DNA of 64,000 nucleotides from Citreicoccus inhibens (GCF_019039035.1 NZ_JAHNZT010000006.1:310001-374000), one strand, 5' to 3'. Positions 16,728-25,999 are shown, counted from the first letter of the stretch. The notes: generated by a model from the letters alone, not told the origin. A program made the numbers and translations.

Positions 16728-17897
16728 ATGCCAACCTTCCCGCAGGGTGCCTTGGACGTAGTGGATGCACCGGGGGCCCAGGCCGCCGTCCGGACGCTGG
16801 AGGCCGCGCCCGAAGTCGCCGTGGACCTGGAGGCGGACTCGATGCACGCCTTCCGCGCCCGGCTGTGCTTCCTCCAGCTCGCCACCGACTCGGAGGTCTT
16901 CCTCCTGGACACGCTCCAGCCGGGCGTGGACGCGAGCCTGCTCGCCGCGCTGATGGCCGACCCGGCGCGCACCAAGTACTTCCACGCCGCGCAGGGGGAC
17001 CTCCAGTTCCTCGCCGAGGTGGGCGTGCGCGTGCGCGGCCTCTTCGACACCCACCGCGCCGCGACGCTGCTGGGCTGGCCCAAGGTGGGCCTGGCGGACC
17101 TGGCGCGCGAGCGGCTGGGCGTGGAGCTGCCCAAGGAGCACCAGCAGTCGGACTTCTCCCTGCGCCCGCTGCCGCCCGGCATGCGCGACTACATCGCCAA
17201 CGACGTGCGCTACCTCTGCGAGCTGGGCCGGCAGGTGCGCGAGGCGTGCCGCGAGGCGGACATCCTCGAAGAGGTGCTGCTCGACTGCACCCGCATGTGC
17301 GACGAGGCGGTGGCCCGGCCCGACGTGGGCGCGGACTTCAAGCCCAAGCTGCCCCGCTCCGGCCTGTCCGCGGCCCAGCTCACGCTGGCGAACGCCATTG
17401 CCCAGGCCCTGCACCGCAAGCGCCTGGAGTGGGCCGAGCAGGACAACGTGCCCATGGGGCGCATGCTGTCCAACATGGCCGTGACGGACCTCGCGGTGAA
17501 GCCCCCTGGCAATCCGCGCGAGCTGGCGCGCGCCGCCGGCGTCCGCGGCGCCTTCGTGCGCGCCCACGGCGACGAGGTGCTCACCCTCATCCGCGAGCAG
17601 CTGGAGAAGTCGCGCCGGGGAGAGCTGGAGGCCGACGCCGAGCCCCGCGGCCCGCGCGACCCCAATCGCCGCAAGCGCGAGGAGGCGCTCAAGGCGTTCC
17701 GCGTGGAGAAGGCGCTCGCGCGCAAGGTGACGCCCAGCGCGGTGCTCACCAATCCGCTGTTGGAGGCGCTGGCCGCGCGCCCGCCCGCCTCGCTGGAGGA
17801 GCTGTCCGCCCTGCCCTACCTGGGCGAGAAGCGGGTGCGCCTCTACGGCCAGGAGCTGCTCGCGCTGCTGGCGCCCCTGCCCGTGTTGGGCGGCTGA
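16728..17897 (+). CDS. rnd: Ribonuclease D-like 3'-5' exonuclease
   Basis: The 389-aa protein has a DEDDy exonuclease domain. Exo I is VDLEADSMHAF (Asp and Glu), exo II is YFHAAQGDLQFL, and exo III is YIANDVRYLCELG with the Tyr and Asp. HRDC-type helical regions follow in the middle (QALHRKRLEWAEQDNVPMGR) and at the C-terminus. RNase D trims the 3' ends of tRNA precursors and other small RNAs. Length and domain order are normal. It is transcribed divergently from ttcA, another tRNA-processing gene. Its stop codon sits in a 14-bp palindrome shared with the stop of the O-methyltransferase gene. Confidence 0.92.
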   Translation: MPTFPQGALDVVDAPGAQAAVRTLEAAPEVAVDLEADSMHAFRARLCFLQLATDSEVFLLDTLQPGVDASLLAALMADPARTKYFHAAQGDLQFLAEVGVRVRGLFDTHRAATLLGWPKVGLADLARERLGVELPKEHQQSDFSLRPLPPGMRDYIANDVRYLCELGRQVREACREADILEEVLLDCTRMCDEAVARPDVGADFKPKLPRSGLSAAQLTLANAIAQALHRKRLEWAEQDNVPMGRMLSNMAVTDLAVKPPGNPRELARAAGVRGAFVRAHGDEVLTLIREQLEKSRRGELEADAEPRGPRDPNRRKREEALKAFRVEKALARKVTPSAVLTNPLLEALAARPPASLEELSALPYLGEKRVRLYGQELLALLAPLPVLGG

Positions 17898-17901
17898 CGC
17901 G

Positions 17902-18543
17902 TCAGCGCTTGCGCGCCAGCAACAGGCCGTCGCGCACGGTGAGCATCACCTTCTCCACGCGCGGATCCTCGGCCACCTTCTGGTTGAACGCGACGATGGC
18001 GTGGTCCTGCGCGGACTCCGGCTGGAGGACCCGGCCGCTCCACAGCACGTTGTCCGCCACCACCAGCCCGCCAGGGCGCACCAGCGGCAGCACCGCGTCG
18101 TAGTACGCGGCGTAGTTGCCCTTGTCCGCGTCGATGAAGGCCAGGTCGAACGGGCCCTTCAGCGTGCGGAGCGTCTCCAGCGCGGGCCCCAGCCGCAGGT
18201 GGACCTTGTGTCCATGCGGGCTCCTCGCGAAGAAGCGCCGCGCCACCTCGGCCACGCTCGGGTTGAGGTCGCAGGTGATGATCTCCCCGTCCTCCGGGAG
18301 CGCCTCGGCCATGCACAGCGCCGAGTAGCCCGTGAAGGTGCCAATCTCCAGCACCCGCCGCGCCTGGAGCAGGGCCACCAGGAGGCGCAGGAAGGTGCCT
18401 TCCATACGTCCCACCTGCATGTGCGGCGACGCGACCTCCGCGTAGGTCAGCTCGCGCAGCTCCTCCAACAACGGCGAGACGTGCTCGGTATGGGCTTCCG
18501 CGTAGGCCTCGATGTCTCGGGGGACAAGCGTGAGCTGTGCCAT
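17902..18543 (-). CDS. SAM-dependent O-methyltransferase (CCoAOMT-like)
   Basis: The 213-aa protein follows the class I small O-methyltransferase pattern. It has VLEIGTFTGYSALCMAEALP (SAM-binding motif I), GEIITCDLNP (acidic end of strand 2), FDLAFIDADKGNYAAYYDAV (the metal-binding Asp with Asp-Lys), and LVVADNVLWSGRV (metal and substrate site). These enzymes methylate catechol-like hydroxyls using a divalent cation. The substrate is unknown. The ATG at 18543 gives the usual start; a GTG lies 6 nt upstream in frame. It converges on rnd with only 4 bp between the stops. Confidence 0.88.
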   Translation of the reverse strand: MAQLTLVPRDIEAYAEAHTEHVSPLLEELRELTYAEVASPHMQVGRMEGTFLRLLVALLQARRVLEIGTFTGYSALCMAEALPEDGEIITCDLNPSVAEVARRFFARSPHGHKVHLRLGPALETLRTLKGPFDLAFIDADKGNYAAYYDAVLPLVRPGGLVVADNVLWSGRVLQPESAQDHAIVAFNQKVAEDPRVEKVMLTVRDGLLLARKR

Positions 18544-18624
18544 GGCCACCGTTTAACACGCGCCTCACTTCGGGTTGCCGCGCGCGCGCGCGTCCCTACC
18601 GTTGTGTCCACTGGTGGGAGGTGC

Positions 18625-18987
18625 ATGGCCATGCTCGGCGCCAGACCGTGCGGCACGCGTGCGGAAGTCACCCGGTGCATCGACGCAAGCACCCAATGTC
18701 AGCGGGCGTGCGAGCAGGGCATGGCGTGCCTGCTGCGCCGAGGGCTGCGCCCGGATGACACGACGGTGCGGCTCTTGAGGCAGTGTGCGGAGCTGTGCGA
18801 GCTCAACGTGCGCGCGCTGCGCAAGGAGAGCCGGCTGGTGCGGCACACGGCGAGCCTGTGCTTCGAGCTGGGCAACCAGGTGGCGCGCGCGACGTGGCTC
18901 CGTCCGGATGACCCCGCCGCGTGCGCGCTGGCACGGGACGCGCTCCACCTGGCGCGCGCGTGCCAGCCGCTGGTGTTTCCTCCCTGA
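18625..18987 (+). CDS. Cys-rich helical-bundle protein (Csp/DUF326-like)
   Basis: The 120-aa protein has ten cysteines, most spaced one or two helical turns apart: Cys18, 25, 29, 35, 54, 58, 79, 100 and 113. They line predicted helices such as CQRACEQGMACLL and CAELCELNVRAL. This recalls the four-helix-bundle copper-binding proteins (DUF326, Csp), which line a bundle core with Cys to store Cu(I). It has no signal peptide, so it would be the cytosolic type. The Cys density is lower than in classic Csp proteins, so copper binding is probable rather than proven. GGGAGGTGC precedes the ATG. It is divergent from the methyltransferase gene. Confidence 0.65.
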   Translation: MAMLGARPCGTRAEVTRCIDASTQCQRACEQGMACLLRRGLRPDDTTVRLLRQCAELCELNVRALRKESRLVRHTASLCFELGNQVARATWLRPDDPAACALARDALHLARACQPLVFPP

Positions 18988-18993
18988 CGCGAC

Positions 18994-20487
18994 CTACAGC
19001 GCCACGCCCGAGAGCGCGCCGTACTTGTCCCGCAGGTAGGCGAGGAAGTCGGCGTCCGTGAGTCCCTGGCCGGTGATGTCGCGCACGCGCTCCTCCGCGG
19101 GCGTGCGGAAGCCGTGCGCGTGCACGTGGGTGCGCAGCCAGTCGCGCAGGGGCAAGAGTTCGCCACGGGACACGTGCCCCTCCAGGTCCGGGAGGGCGCG
19201 CCGCGCGGCGCGGTGGAGGGACGCGGCGTAGAGGTTGCCCAACGTGTACGTGGGGAAGTAGCCGAACTCGCCCCAGGCCCAGTGGATGTCCTGGAGCACG
19301 CCGCGCGTATCGTCCGGCGGGGTGATGCCCAGATAATGGCGCATGCGCTCGTTCCACGCGGCCGGGAGTTCGTCGAGCGGGAGCGCGTCGCGGATGAGGA
19401 GCAGCTCCAGCTCGTAGCGCAGGGCGATGTGGAGGTTGTACGTCACCTCGTCCGCGTCGATGCGGATGAACGACGGCGCGACGTGGTTGATGACGCCGTG
19501 GAAGGTGTCCACGTCCACGTCCGCCAGCGCCTCCGGGAACGCCGCGCGCAGGTGCGGGTAGTAGTGCTCCCAGAAGGGGCGGCTGCGGCCCACCAGGTTC
19601 TCCCACAGCCGGGATTGGGACTCGTGCAGGCCCATGGACGGCGCGGCGGCCAGAGGCGTGGCGTGGTGCTCGGGGGAGAAGCCCTGCTCGTAGAGGCCGT
19701 GGCCCGCCTCGTGGATGGTGCTGAAGAGGGCGGGCAGCGGGTTGGACTCATCCACGTGCGTGGTGAGGCGAACGTCGAGCGCGTGCGTGCCGCCGGTGAA
19801 CGGGTGGATGCTCAGGTCCTGGCGCCCCGCCTCCAGGTCGAAGCCCACGTCCTTCAAGAGGCGCATCGTGAAGGCCCACTGCGCGTCCTGCGGATAGCGG
19901 CGGCCATCGAACAGGGCCGGGAGGGCGCGCTGCGCCGACGCGAGCGTGGCCACCATGGGGATGAGCTGCTCGCGCAGCGCCGTGAGCACCGGCGTCAGGC
20001 GCGCCACGCGCATGCCGGGCTCGTAGCCCTCCAGGAGGGCGTCATAGCGCTCGCCGTCGTGGCCGTAGGCGTCCGCCTGCTCGCGGCGGAGCTCCAGCAC
20101 GCACGCCAGGTGGGGCTGGAAGAGGGAGAAGCGCTTCTGGGTGCGGGCCTCCCGCCAGGCGTGCAGGGACCTGCCCTGCGCTTCGGCCAGGGCCTTCACG
20201 AGCGCGCCGGGGACGCGCACCTGCCGGTCCCGCTCGCGGGTGAGCACGCGCACCATGGCGCGTGCGTCCTCGGACAAGTCCGTCTGGGTGGCTGCCTGGG
20301 CCAGCGCGTCCCCCAGGCGCGGGTCCACCAGTCGCTCGTGGTACAGGCCCCGGAGGGTGGAGAGCTGGGAGGCGCGGGCCGGCCCCGCCTTGGCGGGCAG
20401 GTACGTCTCCTGGTCCCAGGTGGCCAGGCCAATGACGCCTTGAAGGTCGCGCAGTTCGCGCATGCGGTGAAGCAGCCAGGTGTCCAT
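18994..20487 (-). CDS. M32-family metallocarboxypeptidase
   Basis: The 497-aa length is standard for M32 (Taq-type) carboxypeptidases, which remove C-terminal residues. The zinc site is HEAGH (residues 259-263) in STIHEAGHGLYEQGF. The family signature HESQSRLWENLVGRS follows about 35 residues later, with its Glu as third ligand. IRIDADEVTYNLHIALRYELE is also diagnostic. The start at ATG 20487 leaves out an upstream open frame with no conservation; another in-frame ATG lies seven codons upstream (20508). It is cytoplasmic. The gene converges on the Cys-rich protein gene and diverges from the hypothetical gene at 20530. Confidence 0.92.
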   Translation of the reverse strand: MDTWLLHRMRELRDLQGVIGLATWDQETYLPAKAGPARASQLSTLRGLYHERLVDPRLGDALAQAATQTDLSEDARAMVRVLTRERDRQVRVPGALVKALAEAQGRSLHAWREARTQKRFSLFQPHLACVLELRREQADAYGHDGERYDALLEGYEPGMRVARLTPVLTALREQLIPMVATLASAQRALPALFDGRRYPQDAQWAFTMRLLKDVGFDLEAGRQDLSIHPFTGGTHALDVRLTTHVDESNPLPALFSTIHEAGHGLYEQGFSPEHHATPLAAAPSMGLHESQSRLWENLVGRSRPFWEHYYPHLRAAFPEALADVDVDTFHGVINHVAPSFIRIDADEVTYNLHIALRYELELLLIRDALPLDELPAAWNERMRHYLGITPPDDTRGVLQDIHWAWGEFGYFPTYTLGNLYAASLHRAARRALPDLEGHVSRGELLPLRDWLRTHVHAHGFRTPAEERVRDITGQGLTDADFLAYLRDKYGALSGVAL

Positions 20488-20529
20488 GGGCGTGTTTCTA
20501 GCGCGCATCCAAGGTAAGAGGGCCGCGCG

Positions 20530-21072
20530 ATGGCCAACATCCTCCGCTTCTTCATGGCACCCGACGACGAGGTCGCCTTCTTCCGCTTCCTGGAGCGCCA
20601 CGTCCTGGAGGTGTACCCCCGGCGCGTGCCCCAGGACTGGACGCCCTTCCGCGCCACCCAGGAGAACCTGCCCCACGTGCCCCCCGAGGACGTCTACCTG
20701 GTGGCCAGCGACATCGGCCCCGCCCTGGTGGACAAGGTGAAGCGCGGCCCGGACAAGGGCGCGTGGCGCATCGACGAGGTGCGCTCGCCCGTCATCTTCC
20801 TGGAGCGCTCGCGCTTCAACGAGGAGGGCGAGCTGCTCAACGGGCAGATGTGGGCCGAGCTGGAGGTGACAGCTCAGACGGGCCGCCGGGACGCGGCGCC
20901 GGACCGCTTCCGCCGCCTGTACCTGGAGGTGGAGGAGTACGTGAAGAAGACCTTCCGCAAGGGCGAGCCCAAGGGCTTCCTCGTGGGCCCCAAGGCCGCG
21001 CGCCTCTTCAAGGAGGGCCTGGTGCTGCGAGACTCCGCGTTCCGCGGGGGCACGGTGGCGCCCTACAAGTAG
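20530..21072 (+). CDS. Conserved-looking hypothetical protein (180 aa)
   Basis: I do not recognise this 180-aa protein. It starts MANILRFFMAPDDEVAFFRF and contains FLERSRFNEEGELLNGQMWA, followed by RRLYLEVEEYVKKTFRKG and a KGFLVGPKAARLFKEG stretch near the end. The mix of strands and helices suggests a soluble, globular cytoplasmic protein with no signal or membrane segment. Codon use matches the neighbours. The gene lies alone between the divergent M32 gene and convergent prfC. No function can be named. Confidence 0.7.
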   Translation: MANILRFFMAPDDEVAFFRFLERHVLEVYPRRVPQDWTPFRATQENLPHVPPEDVYLVASDIGPALVDKVKRGPDKGAWRIDEVRSPVIFLERSRFNEEGELLNGQMWAELEVTAQTGRRDAAPDRFRRLYLEVEEYVKKTFRKGEPKGFLVGPKAARLFKEGLVLRDSAFRGGTVAPYK

Positions 21073-21097
21073 GCCCCACCGCGCCGGCCCGGCAGGC

Positions 21098-22723
21098 TCA
21101 GGAGCCGATGACCGCGACGCCCCCACGCACCATGGGCGCCTCGGAGAGGAACTTCAGCTCCGGGTGCTTCTCCTCGGCGTGCTGGAGCGCCCAGTCATCA
21201 CGGAAGAGGACCAGCGGCAATCCGTCGCGGTCCTGCACCGTCTGGCGGTTGCCCTCCCAGTCGAAGGACTTGGCCTCGAAGCTGGCGCCCACCACCCAGC
21301 GCGCGTGGCTGAACGGCAGCCGGTCCAACGCGATGCGCGCGCCGTACTCATGCTCCAGGCGGTACTGCAGCACCTCGAACTGGAGCGCGCCGACCACGCC
21401 CGCGATGGGGTCCTTCATGCCCATCCCGAGCTGCTGGAAGATCTGCACCGTGCCCTCTTCGGAGAGCTGCTCCAGGCCCTTCTCCATCTGCTTGCGGCGC
21501 AGCGGATCCTTCGAGCGGACGACGGCGAAGTACTCGGGGCTGAAGCGCGGCACGCCATCGAACTCCACCTCGTTGCCCTCGGACAACGTGTCGCCGATGC
21601 GGTACTGGCCCGGGTCGAACAGACCGATGACGTCGCCCGGCCACGCATCCTCGATGGCGGTGCGCTCGGCGGCGAGGAACTGGCTGGGCTTGGCGAGCCG
21701 CACTTCCTTGCCCAGGCGCGAGTGGTAGGCGTTCATGCCCTTCACGTAGCGCCCGCTCACCACGCGCATGAACGCGATGCGATCGCGGTGCGCCGGGTCC
21801 ATGTTCGCCTGAATCTTGAAGACGAAGCCGGCGAACTTTGGATTGGACGGCTCGCGCATGTCGCCGCGCGAGGTGCGCCCCGCGGGCGCCGGGGCCAGGT
21901 CCAGGAACGCGTCCAGGAAGGGCCGCACGCCGAAGTTCGTCATGGCGCTGCCGAAGAACATGGGCGACAGCTGGCCCGCGTCGCACTTGGCGCGGGTGAA
22001 CTCGTCGCCGCCAATGTCGAGCAGCTCGATTTCCTCGTGCAGCTTCGCCAGCTCGGCCTCGGTGAGCACCGTGTGGATTTCATCCGAGTCGATGGACACC
22101 GAGCGCTCGGCCACCTCGGACTCACCATGCGAGCCCTCGGAGGAGAACACGTGCACCACGCGGCTCTGACGCTCGTAGACGCCGCGGAACTCGGGGCCCA
22201 TGCCAATGGGCCAGTTCATCGGGTACGAGCGGATGCCCAGCACCTGCTCCAGCTCATTCATCAACTCCAGCGGCTCGCGGCCGAAGCGGTCCAGCTTGTT
22301 GACGAAGGTGAAGATGGGGATGCCGCGCATGCGGCAGACCTTGAAGAGCTTCTTGGTCTGCGGCTCCACGCCCTTGGCGGCGTCGATGAGCATCACCGCG
22401 GAGTCCGCCGCGCTCAGCGTGCGGTACGTGTCCTCGGAGAAGTCCTGGTGGCCCGGCGTGTCCAGCAGGTTGACCGCGTGGTCGCGGTAGACGAACTGGA
22501 GCACCGAGGAGGTGACGGAGATGCCGCGCTCCTTCTCCAGCTCCATCCAGTCGCTGGTGGCGTGCCGCCGCGCCCGCTTGGCCTTCACGCTGCCGGCCAG
22601 GTGGATGGCGCCGCCGTAGAGCAGCAGCTTCTCGGTGAGGGTCGTCTTGCCCGCGTCGGGGTGGGAGATGATCGCGAAGGTGCGCCGCCGGGCGACCTCC
22701 CGCTCGAGCTCATTGGCCGTCAT
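21098..22723 (-). CDS. prfC: Peptide chain release factor 3
   Basis: RF3 is the GTPase that recycles RF1/RF2 from the ribosome after termination. The 541-aa product has the G domain in order: SHPDAGKTT (G1, Lys26), RGISVTSS (G2), LDTPGHQDF (G3), NKLDRFGRE (G4), and the RF3-typical SDWMELEKERGIS. EF-G-like domains II and III follow. The length is standard. The ATG at 22723 lacks a strong Shine-Dalgarno. It is divergent from the HhH gene and converges on the hypothetical gene with a 25-bp gap. Confidence 0.96.
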   Translation of the reverse strand: MTANELEREVARRRTFAIISHPDAGKTTLTEKLLLYGGAIHLAGSVKAKRARRHATSDWMELEKERGISVTSSVLQFVYRDHAVNLLDTPGHQDFSEDTYRTLSAADSAVMLIDAAKGVEPQTKKLFKVCRMRGIPIFTFVNKLDRFGREPLELMNELEQVLGIRSYPMNWPIGMGPEFRGVYERQSRVVHVFSSEGSHGESEVAERSVSIDSDEIHTVLTEAELAKLHEEIELLDIGGDEFTRAKCDAGQLSPMFFGSAMTNFGVRPFLDAFLDLAPAPAGRTSRGDMREPSNPKFAGFVFKIQANMDPAHRDRIAFMRVVSGRYVKGMNAYHSRLGKEVRLAKPSQFLAAERTAIEDAWPGDVIGLFDPGQYRIGDTLSEGNEVEFDGVPRFSPEYFAVVRSKDPLRRKQMEKGLEQLSEEGTVQIFQQLGMGMKDPIAGVVGALQFEVLQYRLEHEYGARIALDRLPFSHARWVVGASFEAKSFDWEGNRQTVQDRDGLPLVLFRDDWALQHAEEKHPELKFLSEAPMVRGGVAVIGS

Positions 22724-22897
22724 CCGGGGGCAACTATCACGGGCCGTCGTTCCTTGCAGCTTGCAAGCAGCGCGCACCCGCCCGGCCTGTCTCCACCCCT
22801 GGGCCCAAGCCCCCGCCCCCTCCGAGGAAAGGCGCTCTTCCCCGTCCCACGCGGTGGGTAGCGGGGCGGGGTGGGACGCCCCATCTTCAAGGGCGCC

Positions 22898-23785
22898 ATG
22901 GCCGTGGGATGGAAGAGCAATGTCGACATCGCGGACACGCTGGAGCGCGTGGCGGACCTGCTGGAGACCCAGGACGCCATGACCTTCCGCGTGACGGCGT
23001 ACCGAAACGCCGCGCGCTCCGTCGCGCAGTGGCCCACCTCGGTGGCGGACCTGCTCGCGACCGACGGAGAGGCGGGGCTGAGACAGCTGCCCGGCGTGGG
23101 CAAGAGCATCGCGGCGGCCATCGCCGAGTGGGTCCACACCGGGCACCTGGCCCTGCTCCAGCGGCTGGAGGCGGAGGTGTCCCCCGAGGCCCTGCTCGCC
23201 AGCGTGCCCGGGCTGGGGCCGGAGCTGGCCCACCGCATCCACGACACCCTCGGTGTGTCCACGCTGGAGGAGCTGGAGCTGGCCGCGCACGATGGACGGC
23301 TGGAGCGCGTGGAGGGCTTCGGGCCCCGGCGCGCCGAGCAGGTCCGCGAGCTGCTCGTGGCGAGGCTGAGCCGCTCGCGCCGAGCCGGAGACCTCGGGCC
23401 CGTGGAGAGCCCCGCGCCGGACGTCGCCCTGCTGCTGCACGTGGACCAGGAGTACCGCCAGCGCGCCGAGGCGGGGACGCTGCGGCGCATCGCGCCCCGG
23501 CGCTTCAATCCCTCGGGCGAGGCGTGGCTCCCGGTGTTCAGCCGCACGGTGGAGGGCTGGGCCATGCGGGCCCTCTTCTCCAACACCGCGCTGGCGCACC
23601 AGCAGGGCACCACCCACGACTGGGTGGTCCTCTACTACGACCGCGACGGCGAGGGCGGACAGTGCACCGTCGTCACCGCGCGAAGCGGCCCCATGGAGGG
23701 CCTGCGCGTCGTGCGGGGCAGGGAGACGGAGTGCCTCGCGTACTACGGGCGAGGCCCCGAGGTGCCCTCGCCCGCCGCCCACTGA
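22898..23785 (+). CDS. Helix-hairpin-helix protein related to the DNA polymerase X N-terminal region
   Basis: The first 160 residues resemble the N-terminal and HhH parts of family X DNA polymerases. NVDIADTLERVADLLETQDA and TFRVTAYRNAARSVAQWP match the 8-kDa-type domain. LRQLPGVGKSIAAAIAEWV and ASVPGLGPELAHRI are two helix-hairpin-helix DNA-binding motifs, with a third possible at GFGPRRAEQVRELL. The polymerase palm and PHP domains are absent. The remaining 120 residues (HVDQEYRQRAEAGTLRRIAP, WVVLYYDRDGEGGQCTVV) are a separate domain I do not recognise. The protein probably binds DNA without making it. The start is taken as ATG 22898; GTG 22871 is in frame. Confidence 0.8.
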   Translation: MAVGWKSNVDIADTLERVADLLETQDAMTFRVTAYRNAARSVAQWPTSVADLLATDGEAGLRQLPGVGKSIAAAIAEWVHTGHLALLQRLEAEVSPEALLASVPGLGPELAHRIHDTLGVSTLEELELAAHDGRLERVEGFGPRRAEQVRELLVARLSRSRRAGDLGPVESPAPDVALLLHVDQEYRQRAEAGTLRRIAPRRFNPSGEAWLPVFSRTVEGWAMRALFSNTALAHQQGTTHDWVVLYYDRDGEGGQCTVVTARSGPMEGLRVVRGRETECLAYYGRGPEVPSPAAH

Positions 23786-23812
23786 GCACAGGCACGCAAG
23801 GACCGCCGCGCG

Positions 23813-25981
23813 TCACCCCGCCGGGACGTACAGCTCCGAGTTCGAGAGCGCGCCGCTGGAGCCGTAGCCCCCGGGAACGAGCACGCGACCGGAGCGCAGC
23901 AACGTCACGTCGTTCTGCGTGCTGCGCGCGGACAGCGTGCCCGCGGGCGACCAGAGTCCCGTGTTCGGGTCGAAGGCCTCGGCGGAGTCGAGCATGCCCA
24001 GGTCGCTGCCCCCGTCGCCCGTCACCACCAGCACCCGGCCCGTGGCCAGCACCGCGGCGCGCGGCGCGTAGCGTGGGAACCCCATGGCGGCCACGGGCGT
24101 CCACAGCCCGGTGAGCGGGTCATAAAGCTCCGCCGAGCGCAGCGCGCCGCCCTGCCCCCAGCCGCCCACCACCAGCACCCGGCCCGACGACAGCGGCATC
24201 GCCACGTGTCCGTAGCGCGGCATCGCCATGGCGCCCGTCGCGCGCCACGTGCCGGTGGCCGGGTCGTACAGCTCGGCGCTGGCGGTGGCCACGTCGCCCT
24301 CGGGCGTGGTGCCGCCCGTCACCAACACGAGCCCCGAGTCGAGCAGCGTCGCGGTGTGGAAGGCGCGCGCCTTGGTCATCGCGCCCACCGTCGACCACTG
24401 CCCGAGCGCCGGGTCAAAGAGCTCCGTGACGGACAGGTTCGTGGACGTGGACGCGCCCGTCCAACCGCCCGTCACCAGCACCTGCCCGGAGCGCAGCACC
24501 GTGGCCGTGTGCCGCGCGCGACGCACCGACATGTTGGGCACCGGCGTCCACGCGCCGCGCTGCGGGTCATACAGCTCCGCGCTCGACAGGTACGTGCTCG
24601 CATCGGCCTGTCCACCCACCACCAGCACGCCGCCGGAGCCGAGCACCGTGGCCGAGTGCAGGTAGCGCCGCGCGCCCAGCGGGCCCGTGGCGGTCCACGC
24701 CCCGCGCTGCTCGTCGTACAGCTCCGAGGCCAGCAGCGCCTCGCCGCTCGTGCCCGTGCCTCCGGCGACGAGCACCTGCCCGGTCGGGAGCGTCACCGCC
24801 GTGTGTTGCGCGCGCGACAAGGCCATGCCGGTGGTGGGCTGCCACGGCAGCACGGGCGGGTGGTAGCGCTCCGTGGACGTGTGGCGGGAGCCCGCCTCGG
24901 GCACGCCGCCGGTGGCGACCACCTCCCCCGAGGGCAGCAGCGTGGCGGTGTGCCCACCGCGCCGCGCCGTCATGGAATGCGTGGCGCTCCAGATCCCCGT
25001 GGCCGGGTCGAACAGGGCCGCGCCATCCAGGTACACCGAGCCGCCGCTGGAGCCGCCCGCCACCAGCACCTGCCCCGACGCCAGCAACGTGGCGGTGTGC
25101 AGCGCGCACGCGAGGGGCAGCTCGCCCACGCGCGTCCAGCGGCCCGTCGCAGGGTCAAACACCTCGGAGCTCGACGTGGCGAGGCTGCCCGCGAAGCCGC
25201 CCGCCACCAGCACCTTGCCGGACAGGAGCAGCGTGGCGCTGTGCCCCACGCGCGGCATGTTCATGGGCGCCACGCTCCGCCACGTCCCCGTCGCCGGGTC
25301 ATACAGCTCCGCGCTGGTGAGCACCTCGCCGCTGGCCGCGGAGCGCCCGCCCGTCACCAGCACCTGCCCCGAGGGCAGCAACGTGGCGCCGTGACCCAAC
25401 CGCGCCGCGGCGAGGCTGCCCGTGGCCGCCCACGCGTTGCTGCTCGAATCAAAGAGCAGCGCCGTGGCCAGCGCCTTCCCCGAGCCATTGTCGCCGCCCA
25501 CCAGGAGGACCTTGCCATTGCCCAGCAACGTCGCGGTGTGCTGGCTGCGTGGAACATCGAACGAGGCCGTGGACGTCCAGGCATAGAGGTCCGGGTCGTA
25601 GACCTCCGCGGTGCCCACCGCTTGCGTGGAGGGATTGCCACCCGCCACCAGCACCTTGCCGGACAAGAGCAGCGTGGCGGTGTGCCGCTGCCGGTAGGCG
25701 CTCATGGCCGGGAGCGCGTACCAACGGCCGAGGCGCGGGTCATACAGTTCGGCGTTGGGAGTGGCGCCGCCCGCCACCAACAGATAGCCCGAGCGAAGGA
25801 GCGTCGCGGTGTGGTCCACGCGCGCGGTGCCCATGGGCGTGGTGGAGGTCCAGGTGGAGGCGTCGTCCAGCCGAGCCCGCGCGTGGCCGGGCTCGGAGTC
25901 CCGGAGTGCATCATCAGGTGCGCAGCCAGACACGACGAGCGCGAGCCCGGCCATCCAGCCGAGCCAGACCAGGTTCTTCAT
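23813..25981 (-). CDS. Kelch-repeat lipoprotein (14 repeats)
   Basis: The 722-aa protein has a lipoprotein signal (WMAGLALVVSGC, Cys20). Fourteen tandem repeats of about 49 residues follow, each with HTATLLxSGxVLVAGG, a variable loop, then AELYDPxTGxW. The repeats begin about residue 50 and continue to the C-terminus, leaving no other domain. Fourteen blades suggest two seven-bladed beta-propellers in tandem. It should be a surface-anchored binding protein. Repeat 13 has lost the HTAT opening (PRAAVLATG) and repeat 14 is shortened (QNDVTLLRSG). It is monocistronic, converges on the HhH gene and lies next to the ABC-2 operon, which is also leftward. Confidence 0.92.
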   Translation of the reverse strand: MKNLVWLGWMAGLALVVSGCAPDDALRDSEPGHARARLDDASTWTSTTPMGTARVDHTATLLRSGYLLVAGGATPNAELYDPRLGRWYALPAMSAYRQRHTATLLLSGKVLVAGGNPSTQAVGTAEVYDPDLYAWTSTASFDVPRSQHTATLLGNGKVLLVGGDNGSGKALATALLFDSSSNAWAATGSLAAARLGHGATLLPSGQVLVTGGRSAASGEVLTSAELYDPATGTWRSVAPMNMPRVGHSATLLLSGKVLVAGGFAGSLATSSSEVFDPATGRWTRVGELPLACALHTATLLASGQVLVAGGSSGGSVYLDGAALFDPATGIWSATHSMTARRGGHTATLLPSGEVVATGGVPEAGSRHTSTERYHPPVLPWQPTTGMALSRAQHTAVTLPTGQVLVAGGTGTSGEALLASELYDEQRGAWTATGPLGARRYLHSATVLGSGGVLVVGGQADASTYLSSAELYDPQRGAWTPVPNMSVRRARHTATVLRSGQVLVTGGWTGASTSTNLSVTELFDPALGQWSTVGAMTKARAFHTATLLDSGLVLVTGGTTPEGDVATASAELYDPATGTWRATGAMAMPRYGHVAMPLSSGRVLVVGGWGQGGALRSAELYDPLTGLWTPVAAMGFPRYAPRAAVLATGRVLVVTGDGGSDLGMLDSAEAFDPNTGLWSPAGTLSARSTQNDVTLLRSGRVLVPGGYGSSGALSNSELYVPAG

Positions 25982-25999
25982 GAGGGGGAGTCCTTCGAA

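Noticed and set aside
18578-18592. CG-repeat tract between two divergent genes
   Set aside because: A short alternating CG run in a genome of this GC content is unremarkable.
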